From Cyanobacteria bacterium SZAS-4 (GTDB lineage Bacteria; Cyanobacteriota; Vampirovibrionia; Obscuribacterales; Obscuribacteraceae), in assembly GCA_018266255.1 (NCBI GenBank), contig JAFEAT010000011.1, forward strand, positions 8,518 through 41,000: a stretch of DNA of 32,483 nucleotides. The letters are read 5' to 3'. A program made the position numbers and the translations under genes. Below are positions 25,942-32,483 of this stretch, piece by piece. Position 1 is the stretch's first letter; the number at the start of each line of letters is the position of its first letter. A model generated the notes under the pieces. The model was not told the DNA's origin and ran no database searches. It was given only the letters and a program-made list of their open reading frames with translations.

Positions 25942-26559
25942 TCAAGAGGTCGGCTTGATTTTGTGCGCATCGCGGAAACTTTGATCGCATTCCTTCTGCA
26001 GCACTCCGCCGATGATCTGACATTTGCCCTTAAGCGACGCTGCGATGACAGTTTTCGCTCTGATGTTGATTTCACCGAAGCTCTGGCTTTGAAGAAATGG
26101 CATCGAGCTGCCGTAAACAACAAGTGGCATGCCTGTCCAAATTATCGCCGATTGGCACATCGGACACGATTCGCCGGTTGTATACAAACACATTGAATTC
26201 CAGTCGAAACCACTGTCGACATCTGGGCAACTATTGATTGCCGACATCTCACCGTGCCAAATCGGATTTTTGTTTTTCCGCACCCAGCCTTCGCCAACTA
26301 CTTGTTTGGTTTTCATGTTGACGACGACTGCTCCGAAAGGACACTCCGGGACCTTCTGCCCCTGAGCCAAAGCCAAGCGCATAAAATGCTCGTGATCGAG
26401 ATCGTTTGGCACCACGACATTCGGCACGGCGGCATTCGGCACGACGGCATTCGGTGCTTTGCCAGCAGGTTTTGCAAGCGTTGGCAAATGCAGCTGTTGT
26501 GCGAGCATTGCAAAAGTGCCGCAAGCGATTAATTCCCGGCGAGTTATTTTTTCGTCCAT
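25942..26559 (-). CDS. Tat-exported cytidine/guanine-deaminase-fold protein
   Basis: The protein has 205 residues. The N-terminus TRRELIACGTFAMLAQQL has twin arginines (7-8) before a hydrophobic stretch, like a Tat signal. A low-complexity linker (about 31-52, repeats of PNAVV) precedes the deaminase domain: FMRLALAQG, CPFGAVVVN, the zinc motif HGEMSAI (His102, Glu104) and TTGESCPMC (Cys132, Cys135). His and two Cys bind zinc and Glu shuttles protons in this family, which deaminates cytosine, guanine or nucleosides. HGE instead of HAE and SCPMC instead of PCPMC are small departures. Export of a deaminase-fold enzyme is unusual since these are normally cytosolic; Tat export fits a protein that folds with its metal first. 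ATG 26559 has AGAGGT upstream. Confidence 0.85.
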   Translation of the reverse strand: MDEKITRRELIACGTFAMLAQQLHLPTLAKPAGKAPNAVVPNAAVPNVVVPNDLDHEHFMRLALAQGQKVPECPFGAVVVNMKTKQVVGEGWVRKNKNPIWHGEMSAINSCPDVDSGFDWNSMCLYTTGESCPMCQSAIIWTGMPLVVYGSSMPFLQSQSFGEINIRAKTVIAASLKGKCQIIGGVLQKECDQSFRDAHKIKPTS

Positions 26560-26622
26560 AGCGCTACCTCTGTTGAATGAGTAGTGATGAATTCGAACGA
26601 ATCGACTATGAAATTATAATCG

Positions 26623-27270
26623 CTAGAACCCGACGAGCCGACCATCTGTCACTACGACAGTATCGTTTATTAGTTCACGTATGTTGATTCCGTTGATCAC
26701 CGGGCGACTCAGCCAATGATCCGCATGGTCAGGCATTGTAGAGTTGCCACCAAGCAACGAGATGGTGAAGCTTCCGAAAGTCTCGTCTGCGCCAATAGGT
26801 GGTGAAAAAGTGGTGGCACTGTAATTGTATGTATTCCAGCCGGGAGCCGAAAGGAATTTAGAGTCATAGTTGATTCCGAGAGCTTCGTGCAGCTTGCTGT
26901 TTCCAGCATGGTCGATGCCAATCAGAATCAGGTCTGCTTTGCTTGAGACATTTGTGTCGGTGCTGATATCGATGCTGTAAGTTGCAGTGCTAAGCGGAAG
27001 ACCACGCAATCCTTCGAAGTAATATCCGCAAGCGGTTCTTTCCACGGTGTGCGGCTGCACAAGGCGCGCCGAAAGACGCGAAAATTTATTAACATAGGAA
27101 ACTGCAACAGTTCCGGAATTTGTTGGGTCGTACGTAAACAGTCTGGTGTAGCCTCTTTTGACTATGTTCTTTGCAATGAAATTTGGACTTTGTGCTTGAA
27201 CATCGGGACCGCAAAATAAAAGAACTGCGACGAGTGTGTTCCTAATAAACGATCGGTTCAGTAAGTTCAT
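26623..27270 (-). CDS. Secreted hypothetical protein
   Basis: The protein has 215 residues from ATG 27270. The first about 27 residues (MNLLNRSFIRNTLVAVLLFC then GPDVQAQ) form a signal peptide with a likely cut after AQA-Q. The mature part is beta-rich, with aromatic and Asn/Ser-rich strands, HAGNSKLHEALGI and GADETFGSFTISLLGG. I recognise no family; it could be a small extracellular adhesin or a substrate-binding beta-sandwich. It has no membrane anchor after the signal. It lies 63 bp downstream of nothing but the deaminase gene's spacer on the same strand; an 8-bp perfect inverted repeat lies 32 bp before the start. Confidence 0.75.
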   Translation of the reverse strand: MNLLNRSFIRNTLVAVLLFCGPDVQAQSPNFIAKNIVKRGYTRLFTYDPTNSGTVAVSYVNKFSRLSARLVQPHTVERTACGYYFEGLRGLPLSTATYSIDISTDTNVSSKADLILIGIDHAGNSKLHEALGINYDSKFLSAPGWNTYNYSATTFSPPIGADETFGSFTISLLGGNSTMPDHADHWLSRPVINGINIRELINDTVVVTDGRLVGF

Positions 27271-27302
27271 GCTTGATTCCAAGTCTCCAATGCGAAAAGT
27301 TG

Positions 27303-27323
27303 GAGCTCACAAAACGTGAGCTC
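27303..27323. repeat. Perfect 8-bp inverted repeat (hairpin or operator)
   Basis: GAGCTCAC-AAAAC-GTGAGCTC forms a perfect 8-bp stem with a 5-base loop. It lies between two minus-strand genes, 33 bp before the secreted protein start and 74 bp after the TPR gene stop. The minus-strand sequence after it (CAACTTTT) is a weak U-tract, so a weak terminator or an operator are both possible. Confidence 0.5.
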
Positions 27324-27397
27324 GTGGAAAGGTTTGGGAATTGTATCGCAGTTCAGTCCTGAGACGAGCTAATAATTTCGCTCACGCTACTGCTGTG

Positions 27398-28087
27398 TTA
27401 TTTTTGCGACGCTGCAGCCTTCGCTTTAGCCTGCGCCCTCGCGGCGGCTAATTCCTTCAACATTTTATTTGCTAAAACACCAGGAGCGCCAGGATGCAAA
27501 TCTCTTGCTTGGGTATACTCAAGCTCGGCTTGACCGAAGTCGCCGCGGCGCTCATACGCTTTTCCTAGACCAATGTGACTCATCGGATCTCGGAAGCTGC
27601 CTCTCACCACAACTTCCCAGGCTGAAACAAGTGCGTCTTGCACAAAAGGATCTTTGGGATCTAACTTGAACGCTTTCTCGTAAGCATCAATTGCATTCGG
27701 AAATTCTTTCTTCAATTGATACGCTTTCCCTATTTTCAATTCGATCTCGACGGTGTCACCAGCCTTCGCCGCTGCCTGATATTCGACTATTGCCTCGTCC
27801 TCTCTAGCTAAAATAACGAAAACATCTCCTCGTTTGATGTGAGCTTTTGCGGCGTCTTTCACCTTCAGTGCCGCACCATATTCAGTGAGGGCACCAGCGA
27901 AGTCACCACTCAGGCGAGCTTTTTGACCTCGCTCGTAATGGTCTGCAAATGCTTGTTCCAACGGTCCGTCAGTCTGCAATTCTGTTGCCTGGCATGGTGG
28001 CAGATATGCGGAATAGATCAGCAGTTGGCCTGCTAAAAAAAGAAGACACGTCGACGCTGTCCAGAAATTTCTTGGGCAGATTGCCAA
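27398..28087 (-). CDS. Secreted or anchored TPR protein
   Basis: The protein has 229 residues. A hydrophobic N-terminal segment (about 9-33, ending in CQATE) looks like a signal peptide or anchor. Residues about 45-215 are TPR-like: ERGQKARLSGDFAGALTEYG, GDVFVILAREDEAIVEYQAA, GKAYQLKKEFPNAIDAYEKA and GKAYERRGDFGQAELEYTQA. The end is Ala/Lys-rich. It is likely a periplasmic scaffold. The start is uncertain: TTG at 28087 has GGAG about nine bases upstream and no in-frame ATG lies nearby. Confidence 0.8.
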   Translation of the reverse strand: MAICPRNFWTASTCLLFLAGQLLIYSAYLPPCQATELQTDGPLEQAFADHYERGQKARLSGDFAGALTEYGAALKVKDAAKAHIKRGDVFVILAREDEAIVEYQAAAKAGDTVEIELKIGKAYQLKKEFPNAIDAYEKAFKLDPKDPFVQDALVSAWEVVVRGSFRDPMSHIGLGKAYERRGDFGQAELEYTQARDLHPGAPGVLANKMLKELAAARAQAKAKAAASQK

Positions 28088-28205
28088 ATGCGTATCTCCA
28101 AATGACCCAATTAATCATCTTAGCCGGTCCTCGACTAACGCGCTCGGGCATCGGCCGAATAGCGGCTCTAGGACGGATAAATCCGCACAAAGAAATATTT
28201 GCTGT

Positions 28206-28661
28206 TCATGAACCGCGAGGCTTCGCCCGTTCATGTATTAACATGCGGGAGGTTTGGCTTGGATTAACAAGCAAAGTAATTGATTGCAAATTACTTTTAA
28301 AATGAATTGTTGGAGCTACCGAGGTGCCTGTTACAGACTCGATTTCCGACCTGGCAGCGATTATCGACAAACCCTGTTCGGAGGCTTGAAGCAGACGCTG
28401 ATTAGTCAACGCATACACCTTACTCGGAGGTTTTTTCAGTCGAGTTAATCGCTTGAAAATTAGCAGCAAAGCGATCGATGCGTTCGTAATCAACAAAAAG
28501 GTGTTCCGCAGCAAAATGCTCGCGATAAGCTCGAATGCAAGCAAAATGGCGACAACAATGACAGTGGATGATGCATTGCAGCTCAATCCCAAATATTCGA
28601 TCACTTCATTATCATTGAGCGCATCGTAGAGCATGTCTTCAAGATCATCGAATGATGGCAT
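28206..28661 (-). CDS. Small membrane protein with PH-like C-terminal part
   Basis: The protein has 151 residues. An acidic helical start is followed by two hydrophobic segments (about 32-52 and 54-70), then a Lys/Arg-rich cytoplasmic part, KVYALTNQRLLQASEQGLSI with strands around IESVTGTSVAPTIHF. The YALTNQRLL pattern is common in bacterial PH-like (bPH) domains attached to two-helix membrane anchors. No function is known. ATG 28661 has AGGGG six bases upstream. It may be cotranscribed with the small membrane genes on the same strand upstream. Confidence 0.7.
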   Translation of the reverse strand: MPSFDDLEDMLYDALNDNEVIEYLGLSCNASSTVIVVAILLAFELIASILLRNTFLLITNASIALLLIFKRLTRLKKPPSKVYALTNQRLLQASEQGLSIIAARSEIESVTGTSVAPTIHFKSNLQSITLLVNPSQTSRMLIHERAKPRGS

Positions 28662-28725
28662 GGTTTACCCCTGAGCTACTGATTCCCTAAAGGCGCTGCA
28701 CGACAACTCGATCCTACGGCTCGTT

Positions 28726-28959
28726 TTATCCTCCAGGAGTACTACTTGGTAGTCTGTATTGATTTTCGAAAGGATTGCTTTCCTGTTGTTTTGGTTTGTC
28801 TTCGGGCGGCGACTCTGTAGTCAACACTTCGGTTTGCTGGTTTGGTTTTTGAGCAAGTTTTGGATGCATCACTCCATAAAATATGCCAGCAACAAGTGCG
28901 CAAGCGATTAGCACTGAACCAAATGCGACGATTTTTCCAGACGTTAGGTACTTCAGCAT
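28726..28959 (-). CDS. Small single-pass membrane protein (77 aa)
   Basis: From ATG 28959 the protein has one hydrophobic segment (about 9-31, KIVAFGSVLIACALVAGIFY) and then a polar Pro/Gln/Glu-rich tail ending in a PSSTPGG stretch, probably outside the cytoplasm. The start is four bases after the stop of the upstream gene, which favours this ATG over a longer frame from 29013 and suggests coupling. No family is recognised. Confidence 0.65.
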   Translation of the reverse strand: MLKYLTSGKIVAFGSVLIACALVAGIFYGVMHPKLAQKPNQQTEVLTTESPPEDKPKQQESNPFENQYRLPSSTPGG

Positions 28960-28963
28960 AGGG

Positions 28964-29158
28964 TCAACTTTCGTTGTCGTAGAAGTTTCGCTTCTTTGAT
29001 GGAAAAGGATCAACGGTAGTATTTCTGTTTTTCTCGTAGGTTTCTGGCTTCCAACCGTCGGGAGGTCCCTTTCGAAAGACCATCAGCATTGCACCATAAA
29101 CCGCATAAATAAAAATGACCAAGTACAAAACTTGTGTTAGTGGTTCCATTTGCTGCAT
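28964..29158 (-). CDS. Small single-pass membrane protein (64 aa)
   Basis: From ATG 29158 the protein has one membrane segment (MEPLTQVLYLVIFIYAVYGA) followed by a basic, Pro-rich tail around KGPPDGWKPETYEKNR. GGAAGG eight bases upstream supports this start; a longer frame from ATG 29263 would add 35 plausible residues but its ribosome site sits too close. It is closely followed by the next small membrane gene. No family is recognised. Confidence 0.5.
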   Translation of the reverse strand: MQQMEPLTQVLYLVIFIYAVYGAMLMVFRKGPPDGWKPETYEKNRNTTVDPFPSKKRNFYDNES

Positions 29159-29487
29159 TTTGATTTGCCTTCCGTCCGACCAATATAGCTGAACCTTTAT
29201 TTTCACATTTGGGAGACTATCGAGCTTTGAGTTGACTTCAAATTTCTTAGAACCTGTCTTCATTTCCTAAGCTTATTATGACATTAGTTTGTCGTCAGCT
29301 AAGCCTCCATACTGTTTGACAGACAGTATTGTTATAGTCATTTTGTGCGATAGTCCTGGTACCGAGTGCAGTGTCGTATGTTTCATCGACACCAAACTGC
29401 TGAAAATAAATGAGGCTTGCGTTTGTTTTCCATGTGTTTCAACGACCGACAAGGTCTCTTATGTTTCATTCTCGTCTTTTGGCTCAG
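29159..29487. other. Region without a convincing gene
   Basis: Except for the possible 5' extension of the small membrane gene (to 29263), I see no gene. An inverted repeat ATACTGT-TTGACAG-ACAGTAT lies at 29309-29329 and may be an operator. Confidence 0.4.
29309..29329. repeat. 7-bp perfect inverted repeat
   Basis: ATACTGT (29309-29315) and ACAGTAT (29323-29329) are exact complements with a 7-base spacer, upstream of the minus-strand small membrane genes. It has the layout of a repressor operator, but no regulator is near. Confidence 0.4.
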
Positions 29488-29754
29488 TCACAGATAGTGC
29501 GTTAGCGCCCTTCCTGCATTAGGCAATGGTCTACGCGGTACTCTTGAATGACCATCAGGGTCGTTAGGACGATCTCTATCCGTGCATTGAGCCTCGCCAA
29601 ACCAAGCGTGCAAAAAGTCAAACGCCTCCCCATTTAGATAGCGTCTCGTTCTAGCAATAGGTCCCGAAATTTTTTCTTGCTCCTTAAGTTTGTACCTGGA
29701 CACGTGATACGTGTCTCTTACAGTTGAGAAGGTAAGTTCCTCATCCAAATTCAA
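29488..29754 (-). CDS. Hypothetical protein, doubtful or broken gene
   Basis: This frame could encode 88 residues from a TTG at 29754. The part NLDEELTFSTVRDTYHVSRY to about GEAFDFLHAWFGEAQ reads like protein, and coding-like sequence continues upstream in frame to a stop at 29836 (SECCFILGLNLDEELTF), without an ATG or ribosome site. The only ATG (29831) is in another frame and stops after 27 codons. It may be the remains of a frameshifted gene or chance. Confidence 0.3.
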   Translation of the reverse strand: MNLDEELTFSTVRDTYHVSRYKLKEQEKISGPIARTRRYLNGEAFDFLHAWFGEAQCTDRDRPNDPDGHSRVPRRPLPNAGRALTHYL

Positions 29755-30035
29755 TCCGAGAATGAAGCAGCACTCGGAAATTGACGCCAGTGTTTCAGAA
29801 TTTTCTTGGCTGTGATGTTGTCGCCAATGGTCATTTTACGTCGCCCTCAAGGGAGCGGACGGCGACGGCGATCGTTTTTAATGCCACCACTATCGGTTTC
29901 ACTAGATGTTGCTGTCTGATCTGAAGTCCAATGAATCAAATTAAGCACATTTTTGTAAGTGCCCAAGACCATGTCCCTCAAAGTTCAAAACGCAAACCTT
30001 GAAGAAGCGACACATCTGAATGAGTTGAAAAAATT
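29755..30035. other. Spacer between tRNA-Lys and the doubtful gene
   Basis: No gene is evident. On the minus strand a run of six T (AATTTTTTC) directly follows the tRNA-Lys 3' end and may stop transcription, but without a hairpin. A GC-rich stretch at about 29840-29875 shows no clear function. Confidence 0.4.
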
Positions 30036-30107
30036 TGGGCCATGGTGGATTCGAACCACCAACCAATTGCTTAAGAGGCAACTGCTCTGCCATTGAGCTA
30101 ATGACCC
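30036..30107 (-). tRNA. tRNA-Lys (anticodon CTT)
   Basis: The minus strand folds with acceptor GGGTCAT/ATGGCCC plus discriminator A, D arm GCTC-AATGGCA-GAGC, anticodon arm GTTGC-CTCTTAA-GCAAT with anticodon CUU, and T arm GGTGG-TTCGAAT-CCACC. CCA is not encoded. It lies 29 bp after tRNA-Arg and is likely transcribed with it. Confidence 0.95.
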
Positions 30108-30136
30108 AGAAATTCGGCTGTGTTTGAAAATTATAT

Positions 30137-30209
30137 CGCGCCCGGTTGGATTCGAACCAACGGCCGTCCGCTTAGAAGGCGGATGCTCTATCCACTGAGC
30201 TACGGGCGC
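30137..30209 (-). tRNA. tRNA-Arg (anticodon TCT)
   Basis: Minus strand: acceptor GCGCCCG pairs with CGGGCGC and discriminator G, D arm GCTC-AGTGGATA-GAGC, anticodon arm TCCGC-CTTCTAA-GCGGA with anticodon UCU, and T arm GTTGG-TTCGAAT-CCAAC. CCA is not encoded. Confidence 0.95.
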
Positions 30210-30307
30210 CTATATTGGCGCAATCGAGGCGCCGTCTCTGTTTACAAATTTTCAGGGTTCGCAAACAAATCCGCCCCCGTTTGGGAGCGCGAGGGGAAAT
30301 TATAACC

Positions 30308-31177
30308 CTAATTCAGCACCTTGGGCGAATAAATCCACCCCTCCGTCAAAACCTCGACTTGGTCCAGGCTGAGCGGCTCTTGGAAAAGATGTTTCGCTGT
30401 ATGCCACATGGCGATGGTGTAACAGGCTACAAGCGCGTCGAGCGCATGGTCCGAGTCCATAGCCGCACTGCGCGCCGCTGGACCCACTGACAAGCGCGGG
30501 CAGTCTTTATGCGAAATGCCTTTGCGCTCTCTAATCTGCACAAGATTCTCAACAATTGTTCTGCGAACCGCATGGGCAGCGTCTTTATCTTTCTTGTCTT
30601 TGCTTTTGTAGCCCGTATCCGGCAGCCCGAGCGCTGTCAGCGTCTGTCGTGGATAGACTTCCAGCACCGCCGTTCCATTTTTCACCCGGTCTTGAAAAGG
30701 CAGAACCGCGCATAGCTTCGGATCCAGCGTCGCGAGCATGCGAATTCCCTGAAACGTCATCTGCACCATTGACGGATTGCCGCGGTGCAACGGGCTTTGC
30801 GCCGCTTTTGAAATCGCTTTGTCGCAAACGCGCTTGGGCTCTTTTTTGAACTCGGTGGCAAGCTCCATAAATTGATCGAAACTCATGAAAACCAGCTGCT
30901 CAGCGACCTCTTGCCATGACTGAAACTCGGGCTTGCCTGCCTTTTCTGCCATGAACGCCAGAAACTCCGCCGGCAACGAGAAAGGAACATCAATGCCAAC
31001 TGCGGTATAAGGGAAGTCAGGCTTACAAAATTCTCCAGCGACCTTGTGTGAACCAACTTTGCGGATATCCAGCACCTCGAGACCCAGATTGCCCAGCGTC
31101 CCCGCCGCTATCCACGTGTCATTCGGCACAGTTTTCGCGCCGCTGAAATCGATTCCTGCGATAAGCACTTCGGTCAT
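30308..31177 (-). CDS. DUF429 family protein (RNase H-like fold)
   Basis: The protein has 289 residues from ATG 31177, which has AGGAG about nine bases upstream; a longer frame to 31219 is less likely. MTEVLIAGIDFSGAKTVPND with an early Asp, VGIDVPFSLP in the middle, VLEVYPRQTLTALG and the late SDHALDALVACYTIA match DUF429, a family of predicted RNase H-like nucleases with conserved acidic residues in these strands. The true substrate is not known. It is cytosolic. It is divergent from the plus-strand gene at 31258, with an 80-bp spacer. Confidence 0.85.
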   Translation of the reverse strand: MTEVLIAGIDFSGAKTVPNDTWIAAGTLGNLGLEVLDIRKVGSHKVAGEFCKPDFPYTAVGIDVPFSLPAEFLAFMAEKAGKPEFQSWQEVAEQLVFMSFDQFMELATEFKKEPKRVCDKAISKAAQSPLHRGNPSMVQMTFQGIRMLATLDPKLCAVLPFQDRVKNGTAVLEVYPRQTLTALGLPDTGYKSKDKKDKDAAHAVRRTIVENLVQIRERKGISHKDCPRLSVGPAARSAAMDSDHALDALVACYTIAMWHTAKHLFQEPLSLDQVEVLTEGWIYSPKVLN

Positions 31178-31220
31178 GGCGACAAATCTCCTAAAATTCA
31201 TAGAATTTTCTGTGAACACT

Positions 31221-31226
31221 TATACT
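31221..31226 (+). promoter_or_regulatory. Possible -10 box for the 31258 gene
   Basis: TATACT lies 31 bp before the ATG in the short divergent spacer. No good -35 is found 17 bp upstream, so support is weak. Confidence 0.25.
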
Positions 31227-31257
31227 TGAGAAAACCAACATTTGTTGAGACTTGACA

Positions 31258-32483
31258 ATGACCTCCTCTGAACCGAATTCGAATTTAGCGAGCCTGGCTG
31301 GCGCCATAGGGCTCCTCATCGACCGTTCTGGCGAAGAGGATGAAATTCTCGGCAGCGTCTGGCTCATCGATTCGAACAAAGTCGCGACCTGCGCACACTT
31401 GATTACGCTTTACGGCGACAAGCTCAAGGCGCTGAAAGTTTATTTCCCTGCCGTCAATCAAAGCTACGGCATTTCTCAGGCGCTCTTCCATCCTAAATTC
31501 AATCGCAAATATTCCACCAAGCTTGCTTCAGATGGGCTCTGGGACTCACTCGCCAACATGCACTTGCAAAACTACAACGCTGCGGTTCTCACTTTGACGA
31601 CCGGTTTGACCGAACTCAAAGATCAGGAAAAGCAAGTCATCAACCAGAGTTTGACGATTCCAGCGCCGCAAATCGAGCAGGGTTTGGGCGGAAATCTGGC
31701 AGATATCGATTTCTATCTTGTCGTTCAGACTATTACGAATGCCAGGAAGGAAGGCGTGATCATCATCTCTGACACGCGCAATCGACCTGTGGCGCGATTG
31801 TTCTGTCAGAACGGACGCATCGCGCACGCCATCTATAAAAATCTTGCCAACGAACTTGCCGTCTATCAGATCGTGCAAGCGCGATTGAAAGGAAATTTTT
31901 TCTTCCAGGTGAAGAGCGAGCCCGATTGGCCAGTTGAGCGTGCCATCGCCCGCCCGCCTGAGATGCTGCTTCTCGAGGCACATCGCAGAATGGATGAAAT
32001 GGAAAGATTTCTCGGAGCACTGGGCGGGCCCGACGCAATATTTGTACGCGCTGTGCCTTGGATGAACGATGGAATTCTTCCTGCTGAAGTGGCCGAGACT
32101 GCGCGAAATCTCTGGCCGCATCTTGACGGCACACTCACCGTTGCATCGTTGTGGCAAGTCGTAAACGTTGATGATTACGCGGTTTACAACGCATTGATCG
32201 AGCTGTTTAAAACTCGACAGATCGAAAATGTCGACGACACGACAGAATTTTCCTCGCCGAAAGATATCGCAGGTCTGAAAGTCGAGCCACTGAATTTGGT
32301 GCCTCAAATTTCTCTCACTCCTGGTGATAGCATCGAAAATTTGAGCGTCGATTCCCGCCGTGGTCACCCGCGCATCAAGAAGGGATTTCTTCTGGGCAGC
32401 CTGGTTTCGGAAGATCCATACCACCTGCTGCACAACATGAATTTGCTTCCTGAATCGTGCGGAAGTCCGATGTTCAAGAAAGG
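31258..32483 (+). CDS. Trypsin-like protein with inserted DUF4388 domain (partial, 3' end outside window)
   Basis: About 408 residues are visible and the frame is open to the edge. Residues about 10-120 look like the first barrel of a trypsin-like protease: GSVWLIDSNKVATCAHLI matches the strand with the catalytic His, while the expected Asp (usually in a D-x-AVL strand) is replaced in QNYNAAVLTL. Residues about 143-220 (GGNLADIDFYLVVQTITNAR, then ISDTRNRPVARLFCQNGRIA, HAIYKNLANELAVYQIV and GNFFFQV) form a DUF4388 domain, common in bacterial signalling proteins. A helical stretch follows. Near the edge GFLLGSLVSED and LPESCGSPMFKK resemble the second barrel with the GxSGxP serine region (here SCGSP). 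This suggests a protease fold with a signalling domain between its halves, probably not a standard active triad. The ATG at 31258 has only a weak ribosome site; cytosolic, no signal peptide. Confidence 0.7.
   Translation, partial: MTSSEPNSNLASLAGAIGLLIDRSGEEDEILGSVWLIDSNKVATCAHLITLYGDKLKALKVYFPAVNQSYGISQALFHPKFNRKYSTKLASDGLWDSLANMHLQNYNAAVLTLTTGLTELKDQEKQVINQSLTIPAPQIEQGLGGNLADIDFYLVVQTITNARKEGVIIISDTRNRPVARLFCQNGRIAHAIYKNLANELAVYQIVQARLKGNFFFQVKSEPDWPVERAIARPPEMLLLEAHRRMDEMERFLGALGGPDAIFVRAVPWMNDGILPAEVAETARNLWPHLDGTLTVASLWQVVNVDDYAVYNALIELFKTRQIENVDDTTEFSSPKDIAGLKVEPLNLVPQISLTPGDSIENLSVDSRRGHPRIKKGFLLGSLVSEDPYHLLHNMNLLPESCGSPMFKK

Noticed and set aside
25702..26196. Plus-strand 164-residue open frame
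   Set aside because: It runs antisense across the deaminase gene and lacks any motif or start signal.
31546..32433. 295-residue minus-strand open frame
   Set aside because: It is antisense to the DUF4388-containing gene, has no recognisable domain and a composition typical of a reversed coding strand.

Overview
The window looks like chromosomal DNA of a Gram-negative-type bacterium using the standard genetic code with ordinary Shine-Dalgarno sites; many genes here end in TGA. The mix of many TPR proteins, small membrane proteins of unknown function, a Ser/Thr kinase with an N-terminal Cys cluster, a DUF4388-type protein and a long-N-terminus histidine kinase resembles Candidatus Obscuribacterales (Melainabacteria/Vampirovibrionia). 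That placement is an inference from gene content; no rRNA or marker gene confirms it.

Region 1 (1-10.7 kb, all minus strand) is a defence-type island ending at the 3' end of a tRNA-Leu gene. In transcription order it holds: a HEPN/RES-NTD plus RES-domain protein (NAD+-targeting toxin family); a HamA-like PD-(D/E)XK nuclease overlapping a HamB-like Ski2-type helicase (the Hachiman/AbpAB core); a protein with a DpnII/MboI-type restriction nuclease domain; a HsdR-N-type nuclease fused to a P-loop NTPase; a TPR protein; and a partial helical protein. The helicase, the two HamA/DpnII-type nucleases and the nuclease-NTPase are closely spaced and may form one extended anti-phage operon.

Region 2 (11-17.8 kb) is housekeeping or signalling: a kinase divergent from glycogen phosphorylase, then a membrane protein with a spermidine-synthase-like methyltransferase fold, translationally coupled to a TPR protein.

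Region 3 (17.8-23.2 kb) holds what I consider the best single find: a secreted thioredoxin-fold gene interrupted by an in-frame TGA exactly where a redox Cys would sit, followed by a hairpin that fits a bacterial SECIS element, so it is probably a selenoprotein. It overlaps a PDZ/BLIP-like secreted protein gene. An orphan sensor histidine kinase, a second gene split by an in-frame TGA (here more likely a nonsense mutation) and a 5'(3')-deoxyribonucleotidase follow.

Region 4 (23.2-31.2 kb, minus strand) holds a GT-C glycosyltransferase of the ArnT/PMT type, a small SH3-like protein, a Tat-exported deaminase-fold protein, secreted and TPR proteins, small membrane proteins, tRNA-Lys and tRNA-Arg, and a DUF429 protein. 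The right edge carries a plus-strand partial gene whose trypsin-like halves appear to be separated by a DUF4388 domain.
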